A stretch of DNA of 64,000 nucleotides, from positions 1-64,000 of the forward strand of contig JBLMYA010000071.1 in assembly GCA_050258035.1 (NCBI GenBank), given 5' to 3'. The position numbers and the translations under genes were made by a program. The notes beneath the pieces were generated by a model that was not told the DNA's origin, did not search any database, and saw only the letters and a list, made by a program, of their open reading frames with translations. The DNA comes from DATBLE01 sp050258035 (GTDB lineage Bacteria > Actinomycetota > Thermoleophilia > Gaiellales > Gaiellaceae). This document shows positions 1 to 7,857 of this stretch, piece by piece (within the stretch, counting starts at the first letter, position 1; each line of letters opens with the position of its first letter).

Positions 1-249
1 AGCGACGATGTGTACCGCTCCGAGCTCGACACGGATCCGGTGGCGGCGCTCGTCGGGGCGGGCATGCCCGCGGCGACTGCCGAGCCGCTGTTGCGAGCGC
101 TCGCGGTGCCGGAGGAGGTGCTCGCGAGGCTCCCCGACGTCGCGGCGCACCAGTATCAGCAGCTGCCGCTCCAGGCACGGCTGCTGATCCTCCTCCTCGG
201 AACCCCCGCAGTCGCCGAGAAGATCCGCACCACAACCCACCACGCCTAA
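1..249 (+). CDS. C-terminal end of an unrecognised protein (cut by window edge)
   Basis: The frame is open from base 1 and ends with a TAA at 247-249, so this is probably the 3' end of a gene that starts outside the window. About 82 residues are visible. They are rich in Ala and Leu, with helical character and no transmembrane stretch or metal motif. A GTG at base 10 could serve as a start, but the frame is open upstream of it and no ribosome binding site can be judged. I do not recognise the family. The gene is followed by decayed gene fragments, so it may border a region of rearrangement. Confidence 0.4.
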   Translation, partial: SDDVYRSELDTDPVAALVGAGMPAATAEPLLRALAVPEEVLARLPDVAAHQYQQLPLQARLLILLLGTPAVAEKIRTTTHHA

Positions 250-314
250 CCGAGCCTCCGATGCGACCAAGCGACTCGGGCGTGTCGGCGGAGCATCCAG
301 GCTCAGGTGCTCTC

Positions 315-533
315 TCAGCCCAGGTCGAGGACGAGCTCGAGTGCGTCGTCGACTGCTCGCAATTCGTCGAGAGTCAGGTGCCCCGCGGGCTCGCCCAGCG
401 CGCGCATGTCGATCGCGCCGACCATCTCGCACGTCACCCGTGTCTCCTCAACGGCGACGACGACCTCGGGGTGAAAGCTCGCAGCCGGGGCGTGGAGGTC
501 ACCGCGAACCACGGAGTTCTTCCATGAGCCGTG
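315..533 (-). pseudogene. MazF/PemK-like toxin, C-terminal remnant
   Basis: On the minus strand about 73 codons are open between a TGA at 534-536 and the stop at 315. The last 45 residues (CEMVGAIDMRALGEP, then LTLDELRAVDDALELVLDL) look like the C-terminal strand and helix of MazF/PemK mRNA interferases. The N-terminal half with the catalytic Arg and the SH3-like barrel is missing: the frame is closed just upstream and no matching piece is visible in other frames. A GTG at 512 could start a 65-residue peptide, but that would not make a working toxin. No antitoxin gene is seen nearby. The family assignment is from pattern memory. Confidence 0.45.
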
Positions 534-540
534 TCACAAC

Positions 541-989
541 GCGCAGGTGCAGACAGCTCCCGCGGCTGTCGATTCCGGGAACGGCGTTGCCTACCGGTAC
601 TGGCACATCCTTCCGGTCGTGAAGGTTGGGCAGCGCGTCGTCGCGTACACGACTGTCCTCGGCCATGCGCGTCCGAGTTACGGCCACGTTCACTTCGCAG
701 AGTTACGCGGGGGACGGGCTGTGAACCCGCTCGCGCCGGGCCATCTGTCGCCGTGCGACGATTGCACGACGCCTCGTCTCGGGGCGCTCGAGTTTCGCCG
801 ACTCGGTACGTCGAACCGTTGCTTCCCGAGCTGGTTCGCGGGCGGATAGAGATCGGCGTGCCCGCCTACGAAGGGGCGCCGGACAGGCGCCCCTCTCGCA
901 TCGCTGGGCATGCCTCCCTTCCGGGGTGCGGCCGGCGACGCCAAGTCCGTAAGCGCTCTCGAGCATCACAGCGGACAGGAGTGGAATGA
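541..989 (+). pseudogene. M23-like (lysostaphin-type) peptidase fragment with a frameshift
   Basis: Codons from about 570 to 780 encode GVAYRYWHILPVVKVGQRV, then SYGHVHFAEL and NPLAPGHL. This is the pattern of the end of an M23 metallopeptidase domain, where the HxH motif (GHVHF) supplies a zinc ligand. Homology then appears to continue in another frame (VRGRIEIGVPAYEGAP, about 835-885), which ends at TGA 987-989. This implies a frameshift near 785-800. The N-terminal part of the peptidase and any signal peptide are absent. It abuts the toxin remnant on the other strand, so both look like debris of one rearrangement. Confidence 0.5.
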
Positions 990-1007
990 CCCTGAGACAA
1001 TCGGTGG

Positions 1008-1895
1008 GTGCTCAGTCGCGAGACTCGATTCTCGACGCCGGTAGGGTCGTTCGCGCGGGCGGTCTTCGCGGCGGGCTTCTGTCTCACGGTTGGTACCGGG
1101 ATCGGCTTGTTCGCTTTTCCCGGTCGAACCGCGGACTTCTGGGCCTGGACGATCAAGGCGCCGCTGACGGCCGCGTTCTTTGGCGCCGGGTATATCGGTG
1201 CGGCGGTATCGCTCTTTCTCGCTGCGCGCTCCCGCGAGTGGCGGCGCGCGCGGATTGTCTCGGTTCTGGCTTTCACCCTCACCTCTCTCGCGCTCGTCGG
1301 GACGCTGCGCGATCTGGGTCCGTTTGCCTTTCGGGAGGGCGGCCTGCCGGAGGTCGTCGCGTGGATCTGGCTCGGTGTCTATGTCGCCCTACCGCCGCTC
1401 GTCCTGATCGCCTTCCTGCTTCAGGAGCGGTCCGGTGGAGCTCGGGAGTACGGCGTCGAGGCGCCGGCGCTTGTTGCGACGCGTTTCCTGCTCGGAGCGG
1501 CCGGGGTTGTCGTCGGCGTCGTCGGCGCCGGGCTGGTCGCGGACTGGGGCTGGCTTACCGCTCGCTGGCCGTGGCCGCTTCCCGCGTTGCCCGCCACGAT
1601 CGTCGGCGCCTGGTTTCTCACCCTTGCTGCAGGGCTGCTCTGGTTCGCGATACGTGAACGCGACTGGAGGCGCAGCAGGATCGGGGTCGCGCCGATGATG
1701 GTTCCTCTCGCGCTCGACCTCGTTGCCGCGGCGCGTCTGCGTGACGGCTTCGGCGGCGGCACGTCGACCGCCGTCTACCTCGCCGGCCTCGTCTTCCTGC
1801 TCGTCGCGATCGCCGCGGTCACGGTCATCGAGGAACAGCGGCTTTGCGGCCCCTCTCCGTCCTCGGCGCGCACCAACCTTGCGCGCGGTCTGTAG
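1008..1895 (+). CDS. Multi-pass integral membrane protein, function unknown
   Basis: A 295-residue protein with about eight hydrophobic segments spread over its length, the first at about residues 15-37 and the last at about 252-275. It ends in a short polar tail. Loops contain repeated Arg-rich turns (SREWRRARI, RERDWRRSRI), which suggests two related four-helix halves, each with this turn after the third or fourth helix. I do not recognise a named family. GTG 1008 is the first in-frame start after the preceding stop, but it lacks a clear ribosome binding site. A better site (AGGAG before ATG 986) sits in a different frame, so the N-terminus may be wrong or frameshifted. Confidence 0.6.
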   Translation: MLSRETRFSTPVGSFARAVFAAGFCLTVGTGIGLFAFPGRTADFWAWTIKAPLTAAFFGAGYIGAAVSLFLAARSREWRRARIVSVLAFTLTSLALVGTLRDLGPFAFREGGLPEVVAWIWLGVYVALPPLVLIAFLLQERSGGAREYGVEAPALVATRFLLGAAGVVVGVVGAGLVADWGWLTARWPWPLPALPATIVGAWFLTLAAGLLWFAIRERDWRRSRIGVAPMMVPLALDLVAAARLRDGFGGGTSTAVYLAGLVFLLVAIAAVTVIEEQRLCGPSPSSARTNLARGL

Positions 1896-2206
1896 CCGCG
1901 CTCGGCACGAAGACGGTCCGACCTCCTGGGCTGCCACCAGGGGCGACCACGGCGGGAGCACGGTCTACTCGACCGGAACGGCGTCAGCGCGGATCGCGGG
2001 TCTGTGCAGCGCGTACGTGGCGATCCGATCGGCAACCGGGTTGCAGCCGTGGCACCGGGTTCGCTTGCCGCTATCCCCCGCAGCGTGCCGGAGCCCTGTA
2101 CGCGAGCGTCAGTCGGTCGCTCGGGTTGACGGCGTTGCCCGCCCTTTGTCAGAGTCCCCCGATCGGCAGGGGGTGAGTCGTACCGATCGACTCAGTAGCA
2201 CTGAAC
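1896..2206. other. Intergenic region upstream of the five-gene cassette
   Basis: About 310 bases with no convincing coding pattern in any frame. It should hold the promoter of the large cassette that begins at 2207. I could not pick out a confident -35/-10 pair or an operator. A short imperfect repeat of cgatcgactc/gatcggc type near 2160-2195 is the only local symmetry seen. Confidence 0.3.
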
Positions 2207-4450
2207 TTGGCCTCACTCCCGGGCATCGTGGCAGGCCCGGTGCTGCGACGGCTGACGCGTACGTCGGTCAGCGTGTGGGTGGCCTGCATTGCGCCCGACA
2301 CGCTCACGCTCAGGGTCCGCCGCCGCGGCACCACCAGCCCGGAAACGACAGCGCAGGCGCAGCCCGCGCGCGTCGGCGCGAACCTGTGGGTCACCGTGCT
2401 CACCGCCGGCGCTCCGGGCGGCGCGTTCACGGCGGGCGAGATCTACGAATATGAGCTGACTGCGCCCTGGGAAGCGAGCCGCGGCGCGATCCCGTGGGGC
2501 GACCTCTCGCTGCCCTCGGCGACGCGTCCCACGTTCCTCGCTCCGCCTGCGAACGCCGCCGACCTCGTCGTCTACCACACGTCGTGCCGCAAGCCCCACG
2601 GTGGCGGCCGCGATGCGCTGGCGCTCGCACTCGTCGACATGTCCACGCGCTTCGCCGCCTCGCCCACGCCGCAGCCTCACCTGCTCGTTCTGTCCGGCGA
2701 CCAGATCTACGCCGACGAGGTCGGCCACCCGATGATGCCGCGCCTCCTCCGCGTGGCGAAAGATCTGATCGGGGTCGACGAGACCGGCGTGTTCGGCCCG
2801 CCGCCCCCGGTCGGAGGGCGCGGGCCCGTCACCCTTGCGCTCGGTTACACGGGCGCGACCGCCAATCAGCTGTGGACGTACGGCGAGTTCATGGCCATGT
2901 ATCTGCTGGCCTGGTCGCCGGTGCTCTGGCCGGCCACGCTGCCTCCGTTTCCGACGAATCCGCCGATCGGCGTGCCCGATGTGGATTCCGACGTCAGCCA
3001 GGAGTCGTGGGACGAGGACCTCGCGAACGTGGAGCTCTTCAGGACGGTGCTCCCGCAGGTGAGGCGGGTACTCGCGAACGTCCCCTCGCTGATGATCTTC
3101 GACGACCACGAGATCACCGACGACTGGAACATCGATCTCCCGTGGGTGAACACTGTCTACGACAAGCCCGCCGGACGTCGTGCGGTGACGAACGGTGTGC
3201 TCGCGTACGCCCTCTGCCAGCACTGGGGGAACAAGCCGGAGGCATTCGCGGCGGCCGGCACCCCGGAGCGTGCCGTGCTGGACGAGGTCTCGAGTGCTGT
3301 GACCGCCTCGCCTCGCAGGAGTCCCGAGCCGGTCGTGCGGCCGCTCCTCGGCGTTCCCGGCGGCAAGCTGCCTTCGGCACCGCCCGCACAGGTGCTGCGC
3401 ACCCTGACCTCGGGCAAGATCCGCTACGACCACGAGCTCGGGCCCGCCCAGGGCTGGCCGGTGCGGATCGTGCTGCTCGACGAGCGGACCGTGCGCGAGT
3501 ACCCGCGGCTCGACAGCCGGGCGGCGCGCATCTCGCGCGACGCGCTCTCCGTGCAGCTGCCGCCACCGACGAGCCCGGTGCCGTTCACGATCGTGGTCAC
3601 GGCCTCGCCGGCGCTCGGCAGCGATCTCGTGGAGAACGTGATCCAGCCGCTGCTCAACCTGCTCATGGCGGCCGGAGCACGCGGTGCCCGCTTTGCCGAC
3701 TACGAGTCGTGGTCGGCGGTCCCCGCGAACCACCAGGATCTGCTCGCGCGCCTCGCGAAGCACCATCCGGTCGTCATCCTCTCGGGCGACGTCCACTACG
3801 GGTTCACCGCCCGGATGACACGGACCGAGGGTGGTGTCACCACGAGGGCGGCGCAGCTGACCGCCTCGGCGGCCAAGAACACCGAAATCAAGAACGCGGC
3901 GATCAGCCTGTTCAGCGAGCTGGCAATGCGCCTCGGTCTCGAGCGCGTCCGGGAGGAGTCGGGATTCGCGTCGCTCTCGAGCGCGAACCAGGCGAAGCTG
4001 CTGTCCCCGCCGCCCGCCGGCACGACACTGCCGTGGGACGACCTCACCGACGTCCTCCTTGGCCGGGTCGCGCGCGACGGCGTGTCGGCGCCGACAGTGC
4101 TGGCGACCCCCGTTGCGCAGGCCTACGGGTTGCCGGCTCCGGGCTGGACGTACACCGTCGAGCCCGTCGACGACTCGATGAGCACCTTCGCCGCTCCGGC
4201 CGTCGACCCGCCGTGGGACGGGTGGGACCCGGCGAAATCGCTGAAGATGTCCGGCGCTCTCCAGGCGGCCGACTTCGAACGCTTCGCGCGGATGTTCGTC
4301 GGCCTGCCGCAGCTCGCGGTGGTGACGTTCCGGCTCGCAGGGTCGTCGCTGACCGTGACGCAGGAGATCCGCTGTCCCGCCGGTAGCAGCGAGACCGGCC
4401 CGACGGCCGGCGACCGCCACGTACTCGAGACCGAGGTGGCGCTGACGTGA
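2207..4450 (+). CDS. PhoD-like metallophosphatase/phosphodiesterase
   Basis: A 747-residue protein of the PhoD-like metallophosphatase superfamily. It has an N-terminal Ig-like strand region (AGPVLRRLTRTSVSVWVA), then metal-binding motifs in the expected order: GDQIYADE at about residue 163, FDDHEITDDWN at about 298 and LSGDVHYGF at about 526. These match the Fe/Ca-binding phosphoesterase core, so hydrolysis of phosphodiester or phosphomonoester bonds is likely; the substrate is unknown. Secreted PhoD enzymes have a Tat signal, but none is visible here, so it may act in the cytoplasm. The start is TTG 2207; GTG 2228 in the same frame is an alternative. Its stop overlaps the next start (GTGA at 4447-4450), making it the first gene of a coupled five-gene unit. 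Confidence 0.8.
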   Translation: MASLPGIVAGPVLRRLTRTSVSVWVACIAPDTLTLRVRRRGTTSPETTAQAQPARVGANLWVTVLTAGAPGGAFTAGEIYEYELTAPWEASRGAIPWGDLSLPSATRPTFLAPPANAADLVVYHTSCRKPHGGGRDALALALVDMSTRFAASPTPQPHLLVLSGDQIYADEVGHPMMPRLLRVAKDLIGVDETGVFGPPPPVGGRGPVTLALGYTGATANQLWTYGEFMAMYLLAWSPVLWPATLPPFPTNPPIGVPDVDSDVSQESWDEDLANVELFRTVLPQVRRVLANVPSLMIFDDHEITDDWNIDLPWVNTVYDKPAGRRAVTNGVLAYALCQHWGNKPEAFAAAGTPERAVLDEVSSAVTASPRRSPEPVVRPLLGVPGGKLPSAPPAQVLRTLTSGKIRYDHELGPAQGWPVRIVLLDERTVREYPRLDSRAARISRDALSVQLPPPTSPVPFTIVVTASPALGSDLVENVIQPLLNLLMAAGARGARFADYESWSAVPANHQDLLARLAKHHPVVILSGDVHYGFTARMTRTEGGVTTRAAQLTASAAKNTEIKNAAISLFSELAMRLGLERVREESGFASLSSANQAKLLSPPPAGTTLPWDDLTDVLLGRVARDGVSAPTVLATPVAQAYGLPAPGWTYTVEPVDDSMSTFAAPAVDPPWDGWDPAKSLKMSGALQAADFERFARMFVGLPQLAVVTFRLAGSSLTVTQEIRCPAGSSETGPTAGDRHVLETEVALT

Positions 4451-7400
4451 CCGACGGCATCCCCGTCGCCGGGCCGATCTCGGTCAACACCGGGGAGGCG
4501 CTCGAGCTCGCGAAGGACGGTGCGATCCGTGTCTCGCCCTACCTCGCCGCCGGAATCGCCATCGCGAACTTCGGCGAGGTGCTGGACATCGTCGAGGATC
4601 TCGTCGCCGACGCGGCGCGGACGCTCGCCTCGAGGAGCGAGGAGGAGTTCTGCGGCTCGCTGCGCGCCTGGGGCGACGACCTCGCACACCTGGCCGAGGT
4701 GATCCTGGGACCGGTCGTCACCACCGGTTCCGACGTCGTCCAGACGCTGGCGATCGAGCTGCTGCGCTCCAGGTTCGAGCGGCTGGCTTCGATGCTCACG
4801 CTCGCCGGAGCGATCGTCGACGACCCCGGCCTCGGGTCGCACATCGACCGGCAGAAGCTCCGCGATTTCATGCTCGTCACCCCGGAGCTCGTCGACGAGA
4901 GCTTCTGGGACGAGCTCTTCGGCCCGGGCGACAGCGGCAGCCGGATGGTGGCCATGCTCGCCGCCCTGCTCGTCGTTGCCCCGCAGACGATCAGCGCGCT
5001 CAATGTCGGCGACCTGCGGATCGCACCGTTGCTCCCTCCGCCGACGGCGGCCAACGCGTCCACGGCCTGGAAGAACCTGCGTGCGAACAGCACCGGCTGG
5101 ATACCGATCACCTTCCCGCTCCGTCACGACGACCAGGGCCACCTCGAGATCTCCAGCCTCCCAGACCTCCGTGGGGGCTTCGTTCCCGAGCTCGCGATCA
5201 GCCTGCTCTTCCGCTCGCAGCGGCGGCCGGCGGGAGGCCGGACGGTCACGGACTTCGAGTTCTGGGTGCACCCGAGCGTCGACGCCCCGACTCATGAAGT
5301 CGGAGCGGCGCCCGGAATGGTTGCCCACCTCGAGCCCGGCGTGCGTGTCGGTCTCGGATACGACGGCGGCGCCGGAACGTGGAACGCGGTGATCGAGCCT
5401 CGCCCGGGATCGCCCGTACCGGCGGCGAACGAGGCCACGCTCCGGATTGGGCGAGAGTCCGGCGAAGACACGCCGGACCTGATCTTCGGGCCCGCGTACG
5501 ACACGCGCATCCTCGCCCGCAACATCGGCGCCGAGCTGCACTTCCGCGAGCAAGGCGAACCGAGCGCCGAGCTGGTCGGCAAGGTCGAGGGCTTCGGCGT
5601 CGTCGTGACGAACCGCTGGTTCCGCTCACTCGGCGAGACGACGTCGAGCCTCCGCGACGGGCTGAGGTTCGACGTCGACCTGGAGGCGCGGTTGGCGGAA
5701 GGGGCGGGGTTCAGCTTCCAGGCCGACGGCGCGCTGGCCGTCCGTCTCAACCTCGGCAAGACGTTCACGCTCAAGGTGCTCAAGCTCACCGTGCACTCGA
5801 TCATGTTCCAGGTCCCGATCCGTGCGACCCAGGATCACTTCGACATCCGCGCCGAGGTGCGGCCGCATTGGTCGGCGACGATCGGTCCCGCGACGCTCGT
5901 GATGGACGGCGCCGGCGCGTGGGTGGGGTGGTGGGCCGACGACCCGGGCGGCGACAAGGGCTGCATCGGGCTGCTCCCGCCGACCGGCATCGGGCTTCTG
6001 CTCGAGCTTCAGGGGGCCGCCGGCGGCGGGTTCCTGGACTTCACCGGCGGCGCCAACGACCGCTACGGCGGTGTCGTCACGCTCAGGATCGGCTCGACGC
6101 GGGGCCTCTACCGGTTCACCGCCACGGCGTTCGGCATCCACGAGCTGACCGGTGCCCCCACCGACGCCGACCGCGGCCACACCTTCGTGATCGTGATCGG
6201 GACGTCGTTCCGTCCCGGCTGGCACATCGCCTACGGGATCTTCCTGATCGGGGTCGGCGGCATCATCGGCTTCAACCGGCGCGCGGACACCGACGCGCTG
6301 CGCGAGCGACTGACTTCGGGCGCGGTCGGCAACCTCCTCTTCGCCGAGGACCCGGTCCGCAACGCCCCCGTCCTGCTCGGCGACCTCGACGCGGCCTTCC
6401 CGCCCAAGTCCGGCTACCACGTCTTCGGGCTCACGCTCCAGCTCGGCTGGATCCCGCTCCAGGACGAGTACCTCGTCCGCCTGGCGATCGGCGTGATCCT
6501 CGAGCTCGACGACGACGACAACCCGTCGAAGGCGATCCTGATCGGCTCGCTGCTGGTCACCATCCCGAAGCACGAGGATTTCCTGACCATCCAGATCGAC
6601 GCGGTAGGGGTGCTCGACTTCGGCCGCCACACGCTCGAGATCGACGCCACGATCCGCCGCGGCACGGTGATGGGGCTCTTCAAGATCACCGGCGACGGTG
6701 GCGTGCGCTCGAGTTGGGGCGATCCGCCCTACATGCTGGCCACGCTCGGTGGATTCCATCCCGACTTCCATCCCGAGCCCGCGGTCTTCCCGAAGCTCAC
6801 GCGGATCCTGATCACCGTCGACAAGGATCACCTGCCCAAGGGCGTCGAGCTGAGCGCGAGCGCCTACATGGCGATCACGTCGAACACGATCCAGTTCGGC
6901 GCCGAGTTCAAGGCCTCGATCAAGGCCGGCAACTGGAAGATCACGGGCACGATCGGCGGCGACGCGCTGATCCGGCTGCCCTTCTACTTCGACATCACCA
7001 TCAAGGGGAGCGTCGGTGTCACGTACCGCGGCCACAACCTGATCTCGGTGAAGTTCAAGGGCGGCCTCGCCGGCCCGTCGCCACTCGTGCTGCGCGGCGA
7101 GGTGTGCATCTCGCTGCTCTTCTTCGACGCCTGCTGGAGCGACAGCTACACGCTCGGCGACTCGGGCGCCCTGCCGCGCCCGCTCGTCACCAGCCTCGTG
7201 CCGGTGCTCGCGGCCGAGATGGCTCTCGTCTCGAACCTGACCGTCATCGACGACGACGACGGGCTCGTGCTGATCGCGCGTCACGACCAGTCGGACCGGG
7301 TCGTGCTGAGCCCGCTCGGGGTCGTGACGTGGACGCAGAACCGGGTGCCGCTCGGGCTCGAGGTCCAGCTGTTCGAGGACGGCAAGCTCGACGAGCCCCA

Positions 7401-7857
7401 GCGCGTGGAGGTGCACGCCTCGGTGGCGACCGATCCGTTCCTCGACTGGTTCAGCCCCGGCTCGTTCCTCGAGCTCAGCGAGGCCGAGACGTTGGCGCTG
7501 CCCGCGTTCGAGCGGCATCAGGCAGGAGTCGTCGCCTCCCTCGCCGCGCCTCGCCGTTCGGCCGGCGGGACGGTCGACGTCACCTACGAGGAGATCCGCC
7601 TGCCCGATACCCGCCTCAAGGTAGCCGGGCTGGCGATCCCGGCACACGTCCTCGAGCGCATGCAGGCGACGGACGCGCCGACGTCGATCCGCCCTGGGCC
7701 CGTCCGCTTCGGCGTCCGCGACGACCGGTTCGGCGTGGCGACCGGCCCCGGCCCCGTCGTCGCGGACCTCACTGCAGTCGAGGCACATCTCGCCGGACGA
7801 GCATCGGGCGCCGCCAGCCAGCACGCCGCCGATCGACTCGTGACGGTGCCCGCCTGA
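4447..7857 (+). CDS. Giant beta-rich protein, DUF6603-like
   Basis: An 1136-residue protein starting at GTG 4447 inside the stop of the PhoD-like gene. The first 200 residues look helical; the rest is dominated by alternating hydrophobic strands. The central part (a YGIFLIGVGGIIGFNRR segment at about residue 600, followed by an FPPKSGYHVFGLTLQLGW segment) resembles the DUF6603 family as I remember it. The strand-rich block ends near residue 900 with a Cys pair (EVCISLLFFDACW). There is no signal peptide and no clear transmembrane helix. The function of DUF6603 is not known to me. The long runs of amphipathic strands could form a beta-solenoid, barrel or lipid-binding groove; that is inference. 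The gene is coupled to 7857 by a one-base TGATG overlap. Confidence 0.65.
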   Translation: MTDGIPVAGPISVNTGEALELAKDGAIRVSPYLAAGIAIANFGEVLDIVEDLVADAARTLASRSEEEFCGSLRAWGDDLAHLAEVILGPVVTTGSDVVQTLAIELLRSRFERLASMLTLAGAIVDDPGLGSHIDRQKLRDFMLVTPELVDESFWDELFGPGDSGSRMVAMLAALLVVAPQTISALNVGDLRIAPLLPPPTAANASTAWKNLRANSTGWIPITFPLRHDDQGHLEISSLPDLRGGFVPELAISLLFRSQRRPAGGRTVTDFEFWVHPSVDAPTHEVGAAPGMVAHLEPGVRVGLGYDGGAGTWNAVIEPRPGSPVPAANEATLRIGRESGEDTPDLIFGPAYDTRILARNIGAELHFREQGEPSAELVGKVEGFGVVVTNRWFRSLGETTSSLRDGLRFDVDLEARLAEGAGFSFQADGALAVRLNLGKTFTLKVLKLTVHSIMFQVPIRATQDHFDIRAEVRPHWSATIGPATLVMDGAGAWVGWWADDPGGDKGCIGLLPPTGIGLLLELQGAAGGGFLDFTGGANDRYGGVVTLRIGSTRGLYRFTATAFGIHELTGAPTDADRGHTFVIVIGTSFRPGWHIAYGIFLIGVGGIIGFNRRADTDALRERLTSGAVGNLLFAEDPVRNAPVLLGDLDAAFPPKSGYHVFGLTLQLGWIPLQDEYLVRLAIGVILELDDDDNPSKAILIGSLLVTIPKHEDFLTIQIDAVGVLDFGRHTLEIDATIRRGTVMGLFKITGDGGVRSSWGDPPYMLATLGGFHPDFHPEPAVFPKLTRILITVDKDHLPKGVELSASAYMAITSNTIQFGAEFKASIKAGNWKITGTIGGDALIRLPFYFDITIKGSVGVTYRGHNLISVKFKGGLAGPSPLVLRGEVCISLLFFDACWSDSYTLGDSGALPRPLVTSLVPVLAAEMALVSNLTVIDDDDGLVLIARHDQSDRVVLSPLGVVTWTQNRVPLGLEVQLFEDGKLDEPQRVEVHASVATDPFLDWFSPGSFLELSEAETLALPAFERHQAGVVASLAAPRRSAGGTVDVTYEEIRLPDTRLKVAGLAIPAHVLERMQATDAPTSIRPGPVRFGVRDDRFGVATGPGPVVADLTAVEAHLAGRASGAASQHAADRLVTVPA

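Noticed and set aside
2213..4420. Long minus-strand open frame of about 735 codons opposite the PhoD-like gene
   Set aside because: It is Arg/Gly/Ala-rich with no motif, fully antisense to a gene with strong catalytic motifs; GC-rich DNA often leaves such frames open.
5379..7856. Plus-strand open frame running from inside the DUF6603-like gene into the third cassette gene
   Set aside because: Only the part from ATG 7857 is protein-like; the earlier part is an out-of-frame shadow rich in Arg and Pro.
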